A stretch of 64,000 nt of DNA from Isoalcanivorax pacificus W11-5 (GCF_000299335.2 NZ_CP004387.1:3674994-3738993); one strand, 5' to 3'; positions 27,763-44,163 are shown, numbered from the stretch's first letter. A program made the numbers and translations. The notes: generated from the sequence alone by a model not told the origin.

Positions 27763-28128
27763 TCAAAACTTCGTGCCTTTAAAGCCTGCACCGGGCCATG
27801 CGCAGAGGAGCTTGCCTCCGGCCTGATTTGTTGCCTGAACACCCTGGAAAGTGCTCAGCATCGCCCCAAAACAGGCCGCAAATCCTACTGATTCCTGCCA
27901 CTTATGTCAATCTAGTTTTTGACAAAGCCAGCATAAACCTACTGCCAGACTTCAAAAAAACTTTGAACAGCGCGCAAAGCGCGCTTGCCCCTATTGATGG
28001 TGCCGAAGGCGGGGCGAAAAGCGCCGCTTTTCGCGCCACCGCAGCACCGGGCTATTGTCCCGGTGCGTCCCGGCGGTGGCCGGCAGGCCCGCCCGAGAGA
28101 CAAGAGCGGGCGTCAGCCCTTCATGTGT
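27763..28128. other. Gene-free spacer between the tRNAs, with hairpins
   Basis: No protein-like frame. It contains GCACCGGG/CCCGGTGC (28044-28066) and the tight palindrome CGAAAAGCG-C-CGCTTTTCG (about 28016-28034), probably RNA-processing or termination hairpins between tRNA-Leu and tRNA-fMet. Confidence 0.5.
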
Positions 28129-28214
28129 TGGTGCCGAAGGCGGGACTTGAACCCGCACGAGCTAGGCTCACTACCCCCTCAAGATAGCGTGTCTACCAAT
28201 TCCACCACTTCGGC
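28129..28214 (-). tRNA. leuU: tRNA-Leu (GAG)
   Basis: 86 bases with encoded CCA. It has acceptor GCCGAAG/CTTCGGC, D arm GTGGAATTGGTAGACACG, anticodon loop CTTGAGG, a long variable arm and T arm GGGTTCAAGTCCC. The position next to secG matches leuU of other gammaproteobacteria. Confidence 0.97.
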
Positions 28215-28220
28215 TGAAAC

Positions 28221-28682
28221 TTACTGCCCGGCCGGGACGTCGTCACCGGTCGCGGGGGCCGGGGATTCTACCCCAGCCTGCGGTACCTCAGAAGTGTTTT
28301 CTTCCTGCGGCACCGGGAACTCCGACTCGGCGGCCGGGGCGTCTTCTGCCGGCGGCACGGTCTGGATTTCGCTGGACCAGTCAGGCACTTCGGATTCTTC
28401 CTGCTGCAGACGCTCCAGCACCGGCAGGCTGCCGATGTTGTCCACCGCCTGGCGGGCATACCATGCCAGGCCCAGGCTGGTGAGCATGAAGACAGTGGCC
28501 AGGATCGCGGTGGCGCGGGTCAGGAAGCTGCCCGAACCGCTGCTGCCGAACACGCTCTGCGACGCAGAGGCACCACCACCGAACGACGCGCCGGCATCGG
28601 CGCCCTTGCCGTGCTGAATCAACACCAGGCCAATCAGGGCCAGAGCCGTCAACACGTGAACAACATGTAGAACAATATCCAT
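28221..28682 (-). CDS. secG: Preprotein translocase subunit SecG
   Basis: A 153-residue protein with two membrane helices: [20 protein letters not shown] near residues 4-23 and a second around [23 protein letters not shown] (53-75), joined by the conserved [15 protein letters not shown] loop. The C-terminal 75 residues are acidic, Pro/Ala/Glu-rich and longer than in E. coli (110 residues). It is part of SecYEG. tRNA-Leu follows seven bases later, so both share a transcript. Confidence 0.95.
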   Translation of the reverse strand: MDIVLHVVHVLTALALIGLVLIQHGKGADAGASFGGGASASQSVFGSSGSGSFLTRATAILATVFMLTSLGLAWYARQAVDNIGSLPVLERLQQEESEVPDWSSEIQTVPPAEDAPAAESEFPVPQEENTSEVPQAGVESPAPATGDDVPAGQ

Positions 28683-28691
28683 AACGTCCGC

Positions 28692-29456
28692 TTATTGCGC
28701 TGTTGCCGCCTGACAAATGGCGAGAAAACTGTCTGCGTCCAGTGACGCCCCGCCGATCAGACCACCGTCGATGTCGGTCTCGGCCAGCAGGGAGGCGGCA
28801 TTATCCGCCTTTACACTGCCGCCGTAAAGGATGCGCAAACTGGCGGCAATCTGCCCGTCCCGCGCCTCGATCCGGGCGCGGATAAAGCGGTGAACGGCCT
28901 GTGCCTGGGCCGGGGTGGCGGTCAGGCCGGTGCCAATCGCCCAGACCGGCTCGTAGGCCAGCACGGCCTGTTGCAGGGCCTCGACGCCCACCTGGGCCAG
29001 CACGGCATCCAGTTGGCGGGCGATCACTGTCTCGGTATCGCCGGCCTCGCGCTCGGCCAGGGTTTCGCCGATGCACAGCACGGGCGTCAGGCCGGCGGCC
29101 TGGGCGCGCTGGAATTTGGCAGCCACCACGTCGTCGGTTTCACCGTACAGGGTGCGGCGTTCGGAGTGCCCGACCAGCACGTAGCCGCATTGCAGGTCGG
29201 CCAGCATGTCGCCGGAGACTTCGCCGGTGTAGGCGCCTTCGGCTTCGGTGGCCAGGTTCTGGGCCCCCAGATGGACGTGGCTGCCCTGCAGGGTGACGGC
29301 CACCGGCGCCAGGTACGGGAATGGCGGGCACAGCAACACGTCGATGCCGGCCGGTGCGCCATGCGCCACGGCGCTGGCCAGTTCACGGGCCATGGTCAGG
29401 CGGCCGTGCATTTTCCAGTTGCCGGCGATCAGCGGGGTGCGGGGGGAAGTGGCCAT
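28692..29456 (-). CDS. tpiA: Triosephosphate isomerase
   Basis: A 254-residue TIM barrel: start RTPLIAGNWKMHG (Asn and Lys of the active site), catalytic His in VLVGHSERR, catalytic Glu in VLAYEPVWAIGTGLTATPAQAQ, phosphate loop RILYGGSVKADNA and GGLIGGASLDADSFL. It interconverts dihydroxyacetone phosphate and glyceraldehyde 3-phosphate. secG starts 10 bases after it. Confidence 0.98.
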   Translation of the reverse strand: MATSPRTPLIAGNWKMHGRLTMARELASAVAHGAPAGIDVLLCPPFPYLAPVAVTLQGSHVHLGAQNLATEAEGAYTGEVSGDMLADLQCGYVLVGHSERRTLYGETDDVVAAKFQRAQAAGLTPVLCIGETLAEREAGDTETVIARQLDAVLAQVGVEALQQAVLAYEPVWAIGTGLTATPAQAQAVHRFIRARIEARDGQIAASLRILYGGSVKADNAASLLAETDIDGGLIGGASLDADSFLAICQAATAQ

Positions 29457-29508
29457 AAGCGCTCTGCCTTGTTCGGATTCTTGTGGAGCCAGATGTTAAC
29501 GGTTTTTG

Positions 29509-29548
29509 AAAAGCGTCGGGCGTCTGACGTCGGACGTCTGACGCTTTT
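29509..29548 (-). terminator. Terminator of glmM, built on heptamer repeats
   Basis: AAAAGCGTC/GACGCTTTT stem enclosing GTCTGAC-GTCGGAC-GTCTGAC units. It overlaps the glmM stop and has T runs on both strands. The same GTCGGAC heptamer is amplified at 34914. Confidence 0.6.
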
Positions 29549-30885
29549 TAAGCTATCGCGCTCTGGACGGTGTCGGCCAGCTCGCCGCAGACCTGGGCGA
29601 CCAGGGATTCGTCTTCGCCTTCCACCATCACGCGGATCAGCGGCTCGGTGCCGGACGGGCGCAGCAGCACGCGGCCCTTGCCGGCCAGGCGGGCTTCGGC
29701 GGCGCTGATGGCCTGTTTGACGTCATCGCGCTCGGTGACGCCGTCGCGGCGTGCGCCGCGCACGTTGATCATGGTCTGCGGCAGCTTTTGCATGCCGGCG
29801 CAGGCGTCGCGCAGGGAGCAGTTGCGCAGTTGCAGGGCCGCCAGTACCTGGAGCGCGGAAACCACGCCGTCACCGGTGGAGGTGCAGTCCAGGCAGACGA
29901 TGTGCCCGGAGGCTTCGCCGCCCAGCTGCCAGCCGTTTTTGTCGAGCATTTCGATCACGTAGCGGTCGCCCACGTTGGCGCGGCCGAAGGGAATGCCTTC
30001 GCGCTGCAGGGCCAGCTCCAGGCCGAAGTTGGACATCAGTGTGCCGACGGCACCGCCTTCCAGTCCGCCGCGCAGTTTGCGGTCCAGGGCCAGGATGTAG
30101 AGCAGTTGGTCACCATCGACCAGGTTGCCCTGGTCGTCCACCATCAGGACGCGGTCGGCGTCGCCATCGAGGGCAATGCCCAGGTCGGCGCCGGTCTCCA
30201 CCACGGTTTTCTGCAGGCGCTCGGGGTGGGTGCTGCCGCAGTCGAGGTTGATATTGAGGCCGTCCGGCTGGGTGGCCAGTTCGATCACTTCTGCGCCCAG
30301 CTCTTCGAGCACGTCCGGGGCGATGTGGTAGGCGGCGCCGTTGGCGCAGTCGACCACGATCTTCATGCCTTTCAGGCTCAGGCGGCCCAGCACCGTGCTC
30401 TTGCAGAATTCGATATAACGGCCGCGCGCGTCGACGATGCGGCGCACTTTGCCGAGGGAGTCGGCGCTGGCCATTTCCATTTTTTCGTCCAGCCGGGCCT
30501 CGATATCGCGTTCAACGCTGTCAGGCAGTTTGCGGCCGTCGGCACCGAAGAATTTGATGCCGTTGTCGGTGTAGGGGTTGTGCGAGGCGGAGATGACGAT
30601 ACCGGCCTGGGCATGAAAGGTGGTGGTGAGGTAGGCAATGGCCGGTGTCGGCATGGGGCCGAGCAGCAGCACATCGACCCCGGCGGCGGAGATGCCGGCT
30701 TCCAGGGCGGATTCGAACATGTAGCCGGAGATGCGGGTGTCTTTGCCGATCAGGATTTTGCTCTGGCCACGCTCGGCCAGCACGCTGCCGGCGGCCCAGC
30801 CCAGCTTGAGCACGAAGTCCGGGGTGATCGGAAATTGCCCGACGGTGCCGCGCACGCCATCGGTGCCGAAGTATTTGCGTGTCAT
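29548..30885 (-). CDS. glmM: Phosphoglucosamine mutase
   Basis: A 445-residue protein. The active-site serine is Ser101 in [17 protein letters not shown], the metal loop is LDGDADR, the sugar-specificity loop GEASGHIV, and the phosphate loop [15 protein letters not shown]. It converts glucosamine 6-phosphate to glucosamine 1-phosphate for peptidoglycan and LPS precursors. It lies downstream of folP in the usual ftsH-folP-glmM order. Confidence 0.98.
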   Translation of the reverse strand: MTRKYFGTDGVRGTVGQFPITPDFVLKLGWAAGSVLAERGQSKILIGKDTRISGYMFESALEAGISAAGVDVLLLGPMPTPAIAYLTTTFHAQAGIVISASHNPYTDNGIKFFGADGRKLPDSVERDIEARLDEKMEMASADSLGKVRRIVDARGRYIEFCKSTVLGRLSLKGMKIVVDCANGAAYHIAPDVLEELGAEVIELATQPDGLNINLDCGSTHPERLQKTVVETGADLGIALDGDADRVLMVDDQGNLVDGDQLLYILALDRKLRGGLEGGAVGTLMSNFGLELALQREGIPFGRANVGDRYVIEMLDKNGWQLGGEASGHIVCLDCTSTGDGVVSALQVLAALQLRNCSLRDACAGMQKLPQTMINVRGARRDGVTERDDVKQAISAAEARLAGKGRVLLRPSGTEPLIRVMVEGEDESLVAQVCGELADTVQSAIA

Positions 30886-30962
30886 CCTTTTCGTTGCCTC
30901 CAGTGGAACGGCCTGGTGTCGGCGCCGGGGAGAAATGGCCGGGCGCCGGGTTGTGTGTTGTG

Positions 30963-31001
30963 GGGGAAGAGCGCCTTCGCGTTGCGAAGGCGCTCTTCCC
31001 C
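30963..31001. repeat. Perfect 18-bp inverted repeat between folP and glmM
   Basis: GGGGAAGAGCGCCTTCGC, then GTT, then its exact complement (30984-31001). The hairpin is very stable but has no T tract. It lies 34 bases downstream of folP and 78 upstream of glmM, so it may shield the folP 3' end or attenuate glmM. Confidence 0.75.
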
Positions 31002-31035
31002 GGCCCTCCCCTTCACAGGGAAGGGGGCGTTCATG

Positions 31036-31884
31036 TCATCCGTTCAATACCGCCCACGCCATGTTCAGCGCATCCACGGTTTCGCGCACATCGTGGGCGC
31101 GAATGATATGCGCGCCGCGCTCCAGTGCCATGACGTGCAGCGCAAGCCCGGCCGGCAAGCGCTGGTCCACGGGCCGGCCCAGGGCGTGCCCGATCATGGA
31201 TTTGCGTGACATGCCCACCAGCAGCGGCAGTTCAAATTCCGCCAGCACGTCCAGCTCGCGCAGCAGGTGCAGGTTATGCGCAAGGGTCTTGCCGAAACCG
31301 AAACCCGGATCAATCACCAACCGCTCGCGGGTGATGCCGGCGGCCAGGCAGGCGTCGACGCGCTCGCGCAGGAAGCGCTGCACGTCCGCCACGACATCGT
31401 CGCCGGGATAGCTCGGACTCTCCTGCATCACGCCCGGCTCGCCGTTCATGTGCATCAGGCACACGGCCAGCCCGGAGGCGGCAGCGGCTTCCAGCGCGCC
31501 CGGGCGGCGCAGGGAGCGGACGTCATTGATCAGGCCGGCGCCGGCGGCAGCGCCTTCACGCATGACGGCGGGCGTGCTGGTATCCAGGGAGATGATCACG
31601 TCGAGTTCGCGGGCGATGGCATCCACCACCGGCACCACGCGTTCCAGTTCTTGCGCTTCGCTGACCGGCGCCGCACCAGGACGGGTGGATTCGCCGCCCA
31701 CGTCGATGATGCCCGCGCCTTCTTCGACCATACGGCGCGCCTGCGCCAGCGCTGCATCGCGCGTGACGAACCGGCCACCGTCAGAGAAGGAATCGGGGGT
31801 GACGTTGAGCACCCCCATAACGACAGGCGCGGACAGTGTCAGTGTCCGCGCCCCGCATGCCAGCTGATAAGCAGAAGGTGTCAT
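31036..31884 (-). CDS. folP: Dihydropteroate synthase
   Basis: A 282-residue TIM barrel with VMGVLNVTPDSFSDGGRF and GAGIIDVGGESTRPGAAP (pterin-binding signatures), DTSTPAVMREGAAAGAGLINDVRSLR, VIDPGFGFGKT and GMSRKSMIG. It condenses a pterin pyrophosphate with p-aminobenzoate and is the sulfonamide target. It starts three bases after ftsH stops. Confidence 0.97.
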   Translation of the reverse strand: MTPSAYQLACGARTLTLSAPVVMGVLNVTPDSFSDGGRFVTRDAALAQARRMVEEGAGIIDVGGESTRPGAAPVSEAQELERVVPVVDAIARELDVIISLDTSTPAVMREGAAAGAGLINDVRSLRRPGALEAAAASGLAVCLMHMNGEPGVMQESPSYPGDDVVADVQRFLRERVDACLAAGITRERLVIDPGFGFGKTLAHNLHLLRELDVLAEFELPLLVGMSRKSMIGHALGRPVDQRLPAGLALHVMALERGAHIIRAHDVRETVDALNMAWAVLNG

Positions 31885-31887
31885 GCG

Positions 31888-33822
<1,935 letters not shown>

Positions 33823-33886
33823 GGGACACCTCTCCCCGTTCACGCGGAATCTGCGTGCATGGCACTCCGCCATACACGATAGGAAC

Positions 33887-34510
33887 TTACACTATTTTCA
33901 AACCCGACCCCAGCACATACACCTCTGGCGAGCGGGGGCGGCTGGCGGCGGGCTTGCGTGTCACCAGCCTGTCAAAGCAGTCGTGAAGATCGCGGCGGTA
34001 GCTGTCCAGCCCCTCGCCCTGGAAGACCTTGACCAGAAAGCGGCCATCGGGTGCCAGCACCCGGCGGGCCATGTCCAGCGCCAGTTCGGCCAGGTACATG
34101 GCCCGTGGCTGATCCACGGCCCGTGTTCCACTCATATTGGGGGCCATGTCGGACATTACAAGGTCGACTTTCTTGCCACCCAGGGCGGCCAGCAGCTGCT
34201 CGAACACGCTTTCTTCGCGAAAATCGCCCTGAATGAAGGTCACATCGGGGATCGGGTCCATGGCCAGGATGTCGCTGGCAATGATCTGGCCCTGGCCGCC
34301 GATGAGCCGTGCAGCGACCTGGGACCAGCCGCCGGGGGCGGCACCGAGGTCCAGCACCCGCATGCCGGGGCGGAACAGGCGGTCTTTTTCGTGGATTTCC
34401 AGTAACTTGAAGCTGGCGCGGGAGCGGTAGCCCTCGGCCTGGGCGCGGGCCACCCACTGGTCGTTGAAGTGCTCCTGCAACCAGCGGCTGCTGCTTTTTG
34501 ATCGTGCCAT
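33887..34510 (-). CDS. rlmE: 23S rRNA 2'-O-methyltransferase (U2552)
   Basis: A 207-residue RrmJ/FtsJ protein: [15 protein letters not shown] (catalytic Lys), SAM motif [30 protein letters not shown] (catalytic Asp), [13 protein letters not shown] (catalytic Lys) and a final [11 protein letters not shown] (Glu). It methylates the A-loop of 23S rRNA. It precedes ftsH and is divergent from yhbY. Confidence 0.97.
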   Translation of the reverse strand: MARSKSSSRWLQEHFNDQWVARAQAEGYRSRASFKLLEIHEKDRLFRPGMRVLDLGAAPGGWSQVAARLIGGQGQIIASDILAMDPIPDVTFIQGDFREESVFEQLLAALGGKKVDLVMSDMAPNMSGTRAVDQPRAMYLAELALDMARRVLAPDGRFLVKVFQGEGLDSYRRDLHDCFDRLVTRKPAASRPRSPEVYVLGSGLKIV

Positions 34511-34595
34511 GCTGTGCCGGCCCTGTGTTTCCGCGTCCGCTCGCGTGCTGTGCGGACATCATTGTAGAATGTGCGCCCTTTTCCGGAGACCCGCC

Positions 34596-34910
34596 ATGCC
34601 ACTTTCAGCGCAGGACATTCGCCGCTTTCGCGCCATCGGCCACCATCTCAAGCCGATCCTGATCTTCGGGGGCAACGGCCTGAGCGAGTCGTTCCTGGGC
34701 GAGCTTGATGCCCGGCTGGAAGACCATGAGCTGATCAAGGTGCGGGTCAACGCCGAGACCCGTGACGACCGCGCCACCGTGGTCGAGGCGCTGTTGAAGG
34801 CGTCCCGCGCCGAGCTGGTACAGCGCATCGGCAATATCGCGCTGATCTATCGGGGCGCCAAAAAGCCAAATCCGAAACTCTCCAACATTCTGCGCGCCCA
34901 GCAGGGCTGA
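34596..34910 (+). CDS. yhbY: YhbY (CRS1-YhbY) RNA-binding protein
   Basis: A 104-residue protein: LKPILIFGGNGLSESFLGELDARLEDHELIKVRVNAETRDDRATVVEALL...VQRIGNIALIYRGAKKPNPKL, the CRM fold. It is associated with pre-50S particles. ATG 34596 follows CCGGAG. It is divergent from rlmE with an 85-base promoter gap, and convergent with greA. Confidence 0.95.
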   Translation: MPLSAQDIRRFRAIGHHLKPILIFGGNGLSESFLGELDARLEDHELIKVRVNAETRDDRATVVEALLKASRAELVQRIGNIALIYRGAKKPNPKLSNILRAQQG

Positions 34911-34913
34911 GGC

Positions 34914-34976
34914 GTCGGACGTCGGACGTCGGACGTCGGACGTCGGACGTCGGACGTCGGACGTCGGACGTCGGAC
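34914..34976. repeat. Nine tandem copies of the heptamer GTCGGAC
   Basis: Nine perfect head-to-tail 7-bp units (63 bp) directly after yhbY. Each junction forms the palindrome GACGTC. The array lies between convergent yhbY and greA, next to a terminator hairpin. Slippage of copy number is expected. Confidence 0.9.
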
Positions 34977-35002
34977 GCCAGAAGCGTCCAGCTTCCGGCG
35001 TC
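34974..35002. terminator. Bidirectional hairpin between yhbY and greA
   Basis: GACGCC-a-GAAGC gtcca GCTTC-c-GGCGTC, two perfect stems with a mismatch, nine bases from the greA stop. There is no long T tract. Confidence 0.5.
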
Positions 35003-35010
35003 TCGCGTCC

Positions 35011-35486
35011 TTACAAATGCTCCACTTTGTCGATCTCGAATTCCACCACGCCGCCCGGCGTTTCGATCTGCACCACATCGCCTTCCACTTTGCCGATCAG
35101 GCCGCGGGCAATCGGTGAGTTCACCGAGATCTTGTTCTGCTTGATGTTGGCTTCGTCGTCGCCAACGATCTTGTAGACCTTCTGTTCGTCGGTATCCACA
35201 TTGAGAATGGTGACGGTGGTGCCGAACAGCACTTTGCCGGTGTGGGCGATTTCGCGCACGTCGATGATCTGCGCCGCGCCCAGCTTGCTCTCGATCTCGT
35301 TGATGCGGCCTTCGCAGAAACCCTGTTCCTCGCGCGCAGCGTGGTACTCGGCGTTTTCTTTAAGGTCGCCGTGCTCGCGGGCTTCGGCGATGGACTGGAC
35401 GATGCGCGGACGCTCCACCATCTTCAGACGCTGCAACTCCGCGCGCAGCGCTTCGGCGCCCTCAACGGTCATGGGGAATCGTTGCA

Positions 35487-35487
<1 letters not shown>
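35011..35487 (-). CDS. greA: Transcription elongation factor GreA
   Basis: A 158-residue protein: [62 protein letters not shown] (coiled coil with the acidic DLKENAEY tip) and a C-terminal domain with [29 protein letters not shown]. It rescues backtracked RNA polymerase. Its ATG shares one base with the carB stop (TGATG), so it is the last gene of carA-carB-greA. Confidence 0.97.
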
Positions 35488-38729
<3,242 letters not shown>

Positions 38730-38782
38730 GTCTTGCTAACCGTCGAAGTCGGGTTGATTGGCCGGCCGAAGCCGGACGCTCA

Positions 38783-39913
<1,131 letters not shown>

Positions 39914-39980
39914 CGCAACCTCCAGAAATTAAAGCCAAATCTTGGGGGGAAGGGCCTGAACCACAGTGCTTCGCGTGCGC

Positions 39981-40011
39981 AAAAAAGCGAGATGGACTGA
40001 TCCACCTCGCT
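39981..40011 (-). terminator. Terminator or attenuator between dapB and carA
   Basis: Minus-strand AGCGAGGTGGA/TCCATCTCGCT (one G-T pair) with a TCAG loop and TTTTTT, about 70 bases before carA. It either ends dapB transcription or acts in the carA leader. The gap holds no other feature beyond a possible TAAAAT -10 upstream. Confidence 0.75.
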
Positions 40012-40150
40012 CGAATTCAGCTCTTTTTTGCCGCCAGCCGCCAAGCCGGCCCTTCGGGATCGCGCTATTTTAGGGGTTATCGTCGCCGGGCGCCAGCGCA
40101 AGGGGACCACCTCGGCGAAAAGGCAGCCCGCCCCGGCGAACTTGATGTGA

Positions 40151-40966
<816 letters not shown>

Positions 40967-41041
40967 TTACGGTGAAGAGAGACGGGAAGGCTACAGCGAA
41001 ACGACAGCACGGGCAAAGCGCTCATCGCTCGCCGCTTCCCT

Positions 41042-41428
41042 TCATTCCTTGCGGGCGCCGGTATGCACTTCGCCTTCGGCCTGGCCGGGGTGCGGCGGCA
41101 CGCCCGGGCGGTTGCTGCGACGGTCACGGGAGACTGCCGCACGGGCCAGCATCATGGTGGTGGCCGGAGCGGTCAGCAGCACCGCCACGGTGATCAGCAG
41201 CTCATGGATCACCGGGCGTGTCTTCAGCGCGCTGAAAAACAGCATTGAGGCGATCAGGAAGCAGCCGGCGCCAAGCGTGTTGATCAGCGCCGGGCCGTGG
41301 ATGCGCTGATAGAAATTGGATAACCGCAGCAGCCCCAGCGCGCCGGTCACGCACAGCAAGCCGCCGATAATCAGCAGCAGCGAGACGGGAATCGCCGCCC
41401 ACAGCGGCACCTGCTCCATCGGGCTCAT
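41042..41428 (-). CDS. mnhG: Na+/H+ antiporter subunit G
   Basis: A 128-residue protein with three membrane helices: PLWAAIPVSLLLIIGGLLCVTGALGLLRL, LINTLGAGCFLIASMLFF, ELLITVAVLLTAPATTMMLARAA, with the family signature LLRLSNFYQRIHGPA. Basic hydrophilic tail. Last gene of the antiporter operon; its ATG overlaps the mnhF stop by four bases. Confidence 0.93.
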   Translation of the reverse strand: MSPMEQVPLWAAIPVSLLLIIGGLLCVTGALGLLRLSNFYQRIHGPALINTLGAGCFLIASMLFFSALKTRPVIHELLITVAVLLTAPATTMMLARAAVSRDRRSNRPGVPPHPGQAEGEVHTGARKE

Positions 41429-41709
41429 TCAATCACCTCGCCGCGCAGCAGGAATTTCGCCATAGCGATGGAACCCACGCAGCCGAGCAGCGCTATCAGC
41501 AGCGCGATGTCGAAATACAGCGTGTTGCCAAAGCGCATGCCCTGCACCAGCAGCAGCAACATGGCGGAAATGTAGATCATGTCCAGCGCGATCACGCGGT
41601 CCTGCGCGGTGGGGCCGCGCAGCAGGCGGATCAGCGCCAGCAGCATGCCGAGGCTGATGCAGATCAGCGCGAAGGTGAGCACCGGCGCAATCGAGACGGT
41701 CATCATCAT
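41425..41709 (-). CDS. mnhF: Na+/H+ antiporter subunit F
   Basis: A 94-residue protein with three helices: APVLTFALICISLGMLLALIRLL, RVIALDMIYISAMLLLLVQGM, FDIALLIALLGCVGSIAMAKFLL; GPTAQDRVIALD is the MnhF/MrpF signature. The start is the first of three ATGs (MMMTVS), overlapping the mnhE stop. Confidence 0.93.
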   Translation of the reverse strand: MMMTVSIAPVLTFALICISLGMLLALIRLLRGPTAQDRVIALDMIYISAMLLLLVQGMRFGNTLYFDIALLIALLGCVGSIAMAKFLLRGEVIE

Positions 41710-42197
41710 TCGAATATCATCCTCAGCGGTGTTTCGTAGCGCTGTTTGATGGTGTGTGTCCACCATTCTTCATCGTGCAGATCAAGAATGTGCAGCATCA
41801 GCTGGCGCCGGTCGGCGCTGAGTTCCACCCAGACCGTGCCCGGCGTGCAACAGAGAATGCAGGCCAGCGCTGCCAGGCCGTGCGGCGCCTGAATATCCAG
41901 TGGCACCGTCATGAACCCGGAGTTCTGGCGACGTTTCGCCGGCCCCAGAATGACCAGGCTGACCGCGATGCAGGAACGGCAGATATCGAACAGCACCACG
42001 CAAAACAGTTGCGCGATGATCAACGGCCGGCGCACTTTCAGCGCACGCACCGGTTGCATCTGCCGGGTGAAATACGGCACCGCCCAGGCGAACGCGACAC
42101 CCAGCAGCCAGTGGCCTGGTGCCACGGTCTCGTTCAGCAGCAGCCACATGGCCAGCAGGAAGGCCGAGATCAGCGGGAAAGGCAGCCAACGTTTCAT
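41706..42197 (-). CDS. mnhE: Na+/H+ antiporter subunit E
   Basis: A 163-residue protein: WLPFPLISAFLLAMWLLLNETVAPGHWLLGVAFAW, then IIAQLFCVVLFDICRSCIAVSLVILGP and the soluble end MTVPLDIQAPHGLAALACILCCTPGTVWVEL...LLHILDLHDEEWW. The LACILCCTPGTV signature identifies MrpE/MnhE. The ATG shares one base with the mnhD stop. Confidence 0.94.
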   Translation of the reverse strand: MKRWLPFPLISAFLLAMWLLLNETVAPGHWLLGVAFAWAVPYFTRQMQPVRALKVRRPLIIAQLFCVVLFDICRSCIAVSLVILGPAKRRQNSGFMTVPLDIQAPHGLAALACILCCTPGTVWVELSADRRQLMLHILDLHDEEWWTHTIKQRYETPLRMIFE

Positions 42198-43819
42198 CAA
42201 TGCACCTCCCCGGCCACTGGCGTGCTGTCCATGACGCCTTCGGCGAAGGTCGTGCCATCGTGCAGCGCTTCGGCGGTGCGCTGCAAAAAGCCCATCACCG
42301 GCCCGGCCTGGACGGTAATCAGCACACAGCACAGCAACAGGCCGGCGATCGGCGCCGCTTCGATCAGACGCAGCCGGGGCACCTTGTGGCTGGCCGGCAC
42401 CCAGAACAGGCGGATACCAAGCCGCATCAGCGTGATGATGCCGGCCAGGCCGGACACCACCAGCAGCACCAGCAACAGCCAAGTCACGACCGGCACCTGG
42501 GCCAGTTGCGCCATGTCGTGATGCGCCAGCGCGGTGGCCATCAGTGCGAACTTGCCGATAAACCCGGACAACGGCGGCATGCCGGTGAGCATCAGCGTAC
42601 ACAACACAAAACTCATGCCGAGGAAGGCCAGCGCGGCGGGGATGGCAACGCCGACTTCGTCCTGCTCGGGCAGCACCATGCCTTCGGCCTCGAACGCTTC
42701 CACAGTGACCGCGAGCAGGTTGGCACCGAAATCACGAATGCGTTCCAGCAGGTCGGTGAGCAGGAAAAACGCCGCCAGCGCCAGGGTGGAACCGAGCATG
42801 TAATAGAGGGCTGCAGCAGTGGCGCCCACGCCTTCGATGGCAATACCGGCCAGCAATGTGCCCGATGACGCAATCACGCTGAACCCGGCCAGCCGCTTGA
42901 AATCCTGCGCCGCCAGCATGCCCAGGCTGGCCACCGCCAGCGTGGCCAGCCCGCCGTACAGCAGCCACTCGCCGCCGAAGCCGGCGGAGTCACCGGCGTC
43001 ATCGGAGAACAGCAGCAGCCACAGGCGCAGCAGCACATAAATCCCGACTTTGGTCATGATGGCGAACATCGCCGCCACCGGTGGCGTGGCGGCTGCATAA
43101 CTGCCGGGCAGCCAGAAATTCAGCGGCCAGATGGCGCTCTTGATCAGAAAGGCCACGGCCAGGATGGCGGCGCCGGTTTCCAGCAGGTGCGTGTCGGCGG
43201 GTGACATGGGCGGAATGCGCAGCGCGATATCGGCCATGTTCAGCGACCCGGCGGCGGCGTAGATCAGCGCCACGCCGATCAGGAACACGGAGGACGCCGC
43301 CAGGTTGACCGCCACATAGTGCAGCCCGGTCCGCACGCGCTGCTTGCCGGAACCGTGCAGCAACAGGCCGTAGGACGCCGCCAGCATCACTTCGAAAAAC
43401 ACGAACAGGTTGAACAGATCGTTGGTCAGGAAGGCGCCGTTGACGCCCACCAGCATGAACTGGAACAGCGCATGGAAATGCACGCCAACACGATCCCAGC
43501 GGGCCGCGGCGAACATCAGCGTGGCGCAGGCCAGCACCGCCGTGAGCAGCAGCATCAGCGCGGCGAGCCGGTCCGCCGCCAGTGCAATGCCGAACGGCAG
43601 CGACCAGTTGCCAAGCAGATAGGTGGCGCTCGGCGCGGCACCAGCCACCTGATCGGCCTGCCACAGCAACACCAGCGCGATGGCCAGCAGACTGAAGGTG
43701 CTGCACAGGCCCACGGTCACTTTCAACCGCCGGCGGTGCTCGTCCACGGGCACCAGCGCCGCACCGACCAGCAGCGGCAGCAGGATCGGCGCGATGATCA
43801 GATGATCGAGCAGGTTCAT
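42197..43819 (-). CDS. mnhD: Na+/H+ antiporter subunit D
   Basis: A 540-residue NuoN/L-like proton-translocating membrane protein with about 14 helices. Signatures are NGAFLTNDLFNLFVFFEVMLAASYGLLLHG (key Glu), FLIKSAIWPLNFWLPGSYAAATPPVAAMFAIMTKVGIYVLLRLW (Lys in helix 7) and SLGMLAAQDFKRLAGFSVIASSGTLLAG. With MnhA it forms the cation/proton path. An insert around EAFEAEGMVLPEQDEV interrupts the helical part. It overlaps mnhC by four bases. Confidence 0.95.
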   Translation of the reverse strand: MNLLDHLIIAPILLPLLVGAALVPVDEHRRRLKVTVGLCSTFSLLAIALVLLWQADQVAGAAPSATYLLGNWSLPFGIALAADRLAALMLLLTAVLACATLMFAAARWDRVGVHFHALFQFMLVGVNGAFLTNDLFNLFVFFEVMLAASYGLLLHGSGKQRVRTGLHYVAVNLAASSVFLIGVALIYAAAGSLNMADIALRIPPMSPADTHLLETGAAILAVAFLIKSAIWPLNFWLPGSYAAATPPVAAMFAIMTKVGIYVLLRLWLLLFSDDAGDSAGFGGEWLLYGGLATLAVASLGMLAAQDFKRLAGFSVIASSGTLLAGIAIEGVGATAAALYYMLGSTLALAAFFLLTDLLERIRDFGANLLAVTVEAFEAEGMVLPEQDEVGVAIPAALAFLGMSFVLCTLMLTGMPPLSGFIGKFALMATALAHHDMAQLAQVPVVTWLLLVLLVVSGLAGIITLMRLGIRLFWVPASHKVPRLRLIEAAPIAGLLLCCVLITVQAGPVMGFLQRTAEALHDGTTFAEGVMDSTPVAGEVH

Positions 43820-44163
43820 GCGCTGCCGTCCTCCTTGCCGTCCACATGGTCAGTGCCGGTGAGGCCGCGCGAGGCGAGCAGCAACACCAGGAACAGGGCC
43901 GTCATGGCAAAGCCGATAACGATGGCGGTCAGCACCAGCGCCTGCGGCAGCGGGTCAGCGTATTCGGTCAGTGGCAGCAGTTCGCCGTCGATGATCACCG
44001 GCGCCTTGTTTTGCGTCAGCCGGCCCATCGAAAAAATAAACAGGTTCACCGCGTAGGAAATCAGCGACAGCCCCATGATCACCTGGAAGGTCCGTGGGCG
44101 CAGCAGCAGCCAGATGCCGGCGCCGGACAACACGCCGATGGCCAGGGCAAGAATCAGTTCCAT
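43816..44163 (-). CDS. mnhC: Na+/H+ antiporter subunit C
   Basis: A 115-residue NuoK-like protein with three helices: LILALAIGVLSGAGIWLLL, TFQVIMGLSLISYAVNLFIFSMG, PLPQALVLTAIVIGFAMTALFLVLLLA. It overlaps the end of mnhA by 10 bases. Confidence 0.95.
   Translation of the reverse strand: MELILALAIGVLSGAGIWLLLRPRTFQVIMGLSLISYAVNLFIFSMGRLTQNKAPVIIDGELLPLTEYADPLPQALVLTAIVIGFAMTALFLVLLLASRGLTGTDHVDGKEDGSA

Noticed and set aside
34914-34976. CRISPR-like array
   Set aside because: The repeat unit is seven bases with no spacers and no cas genes; it is a simple tandem repeat.
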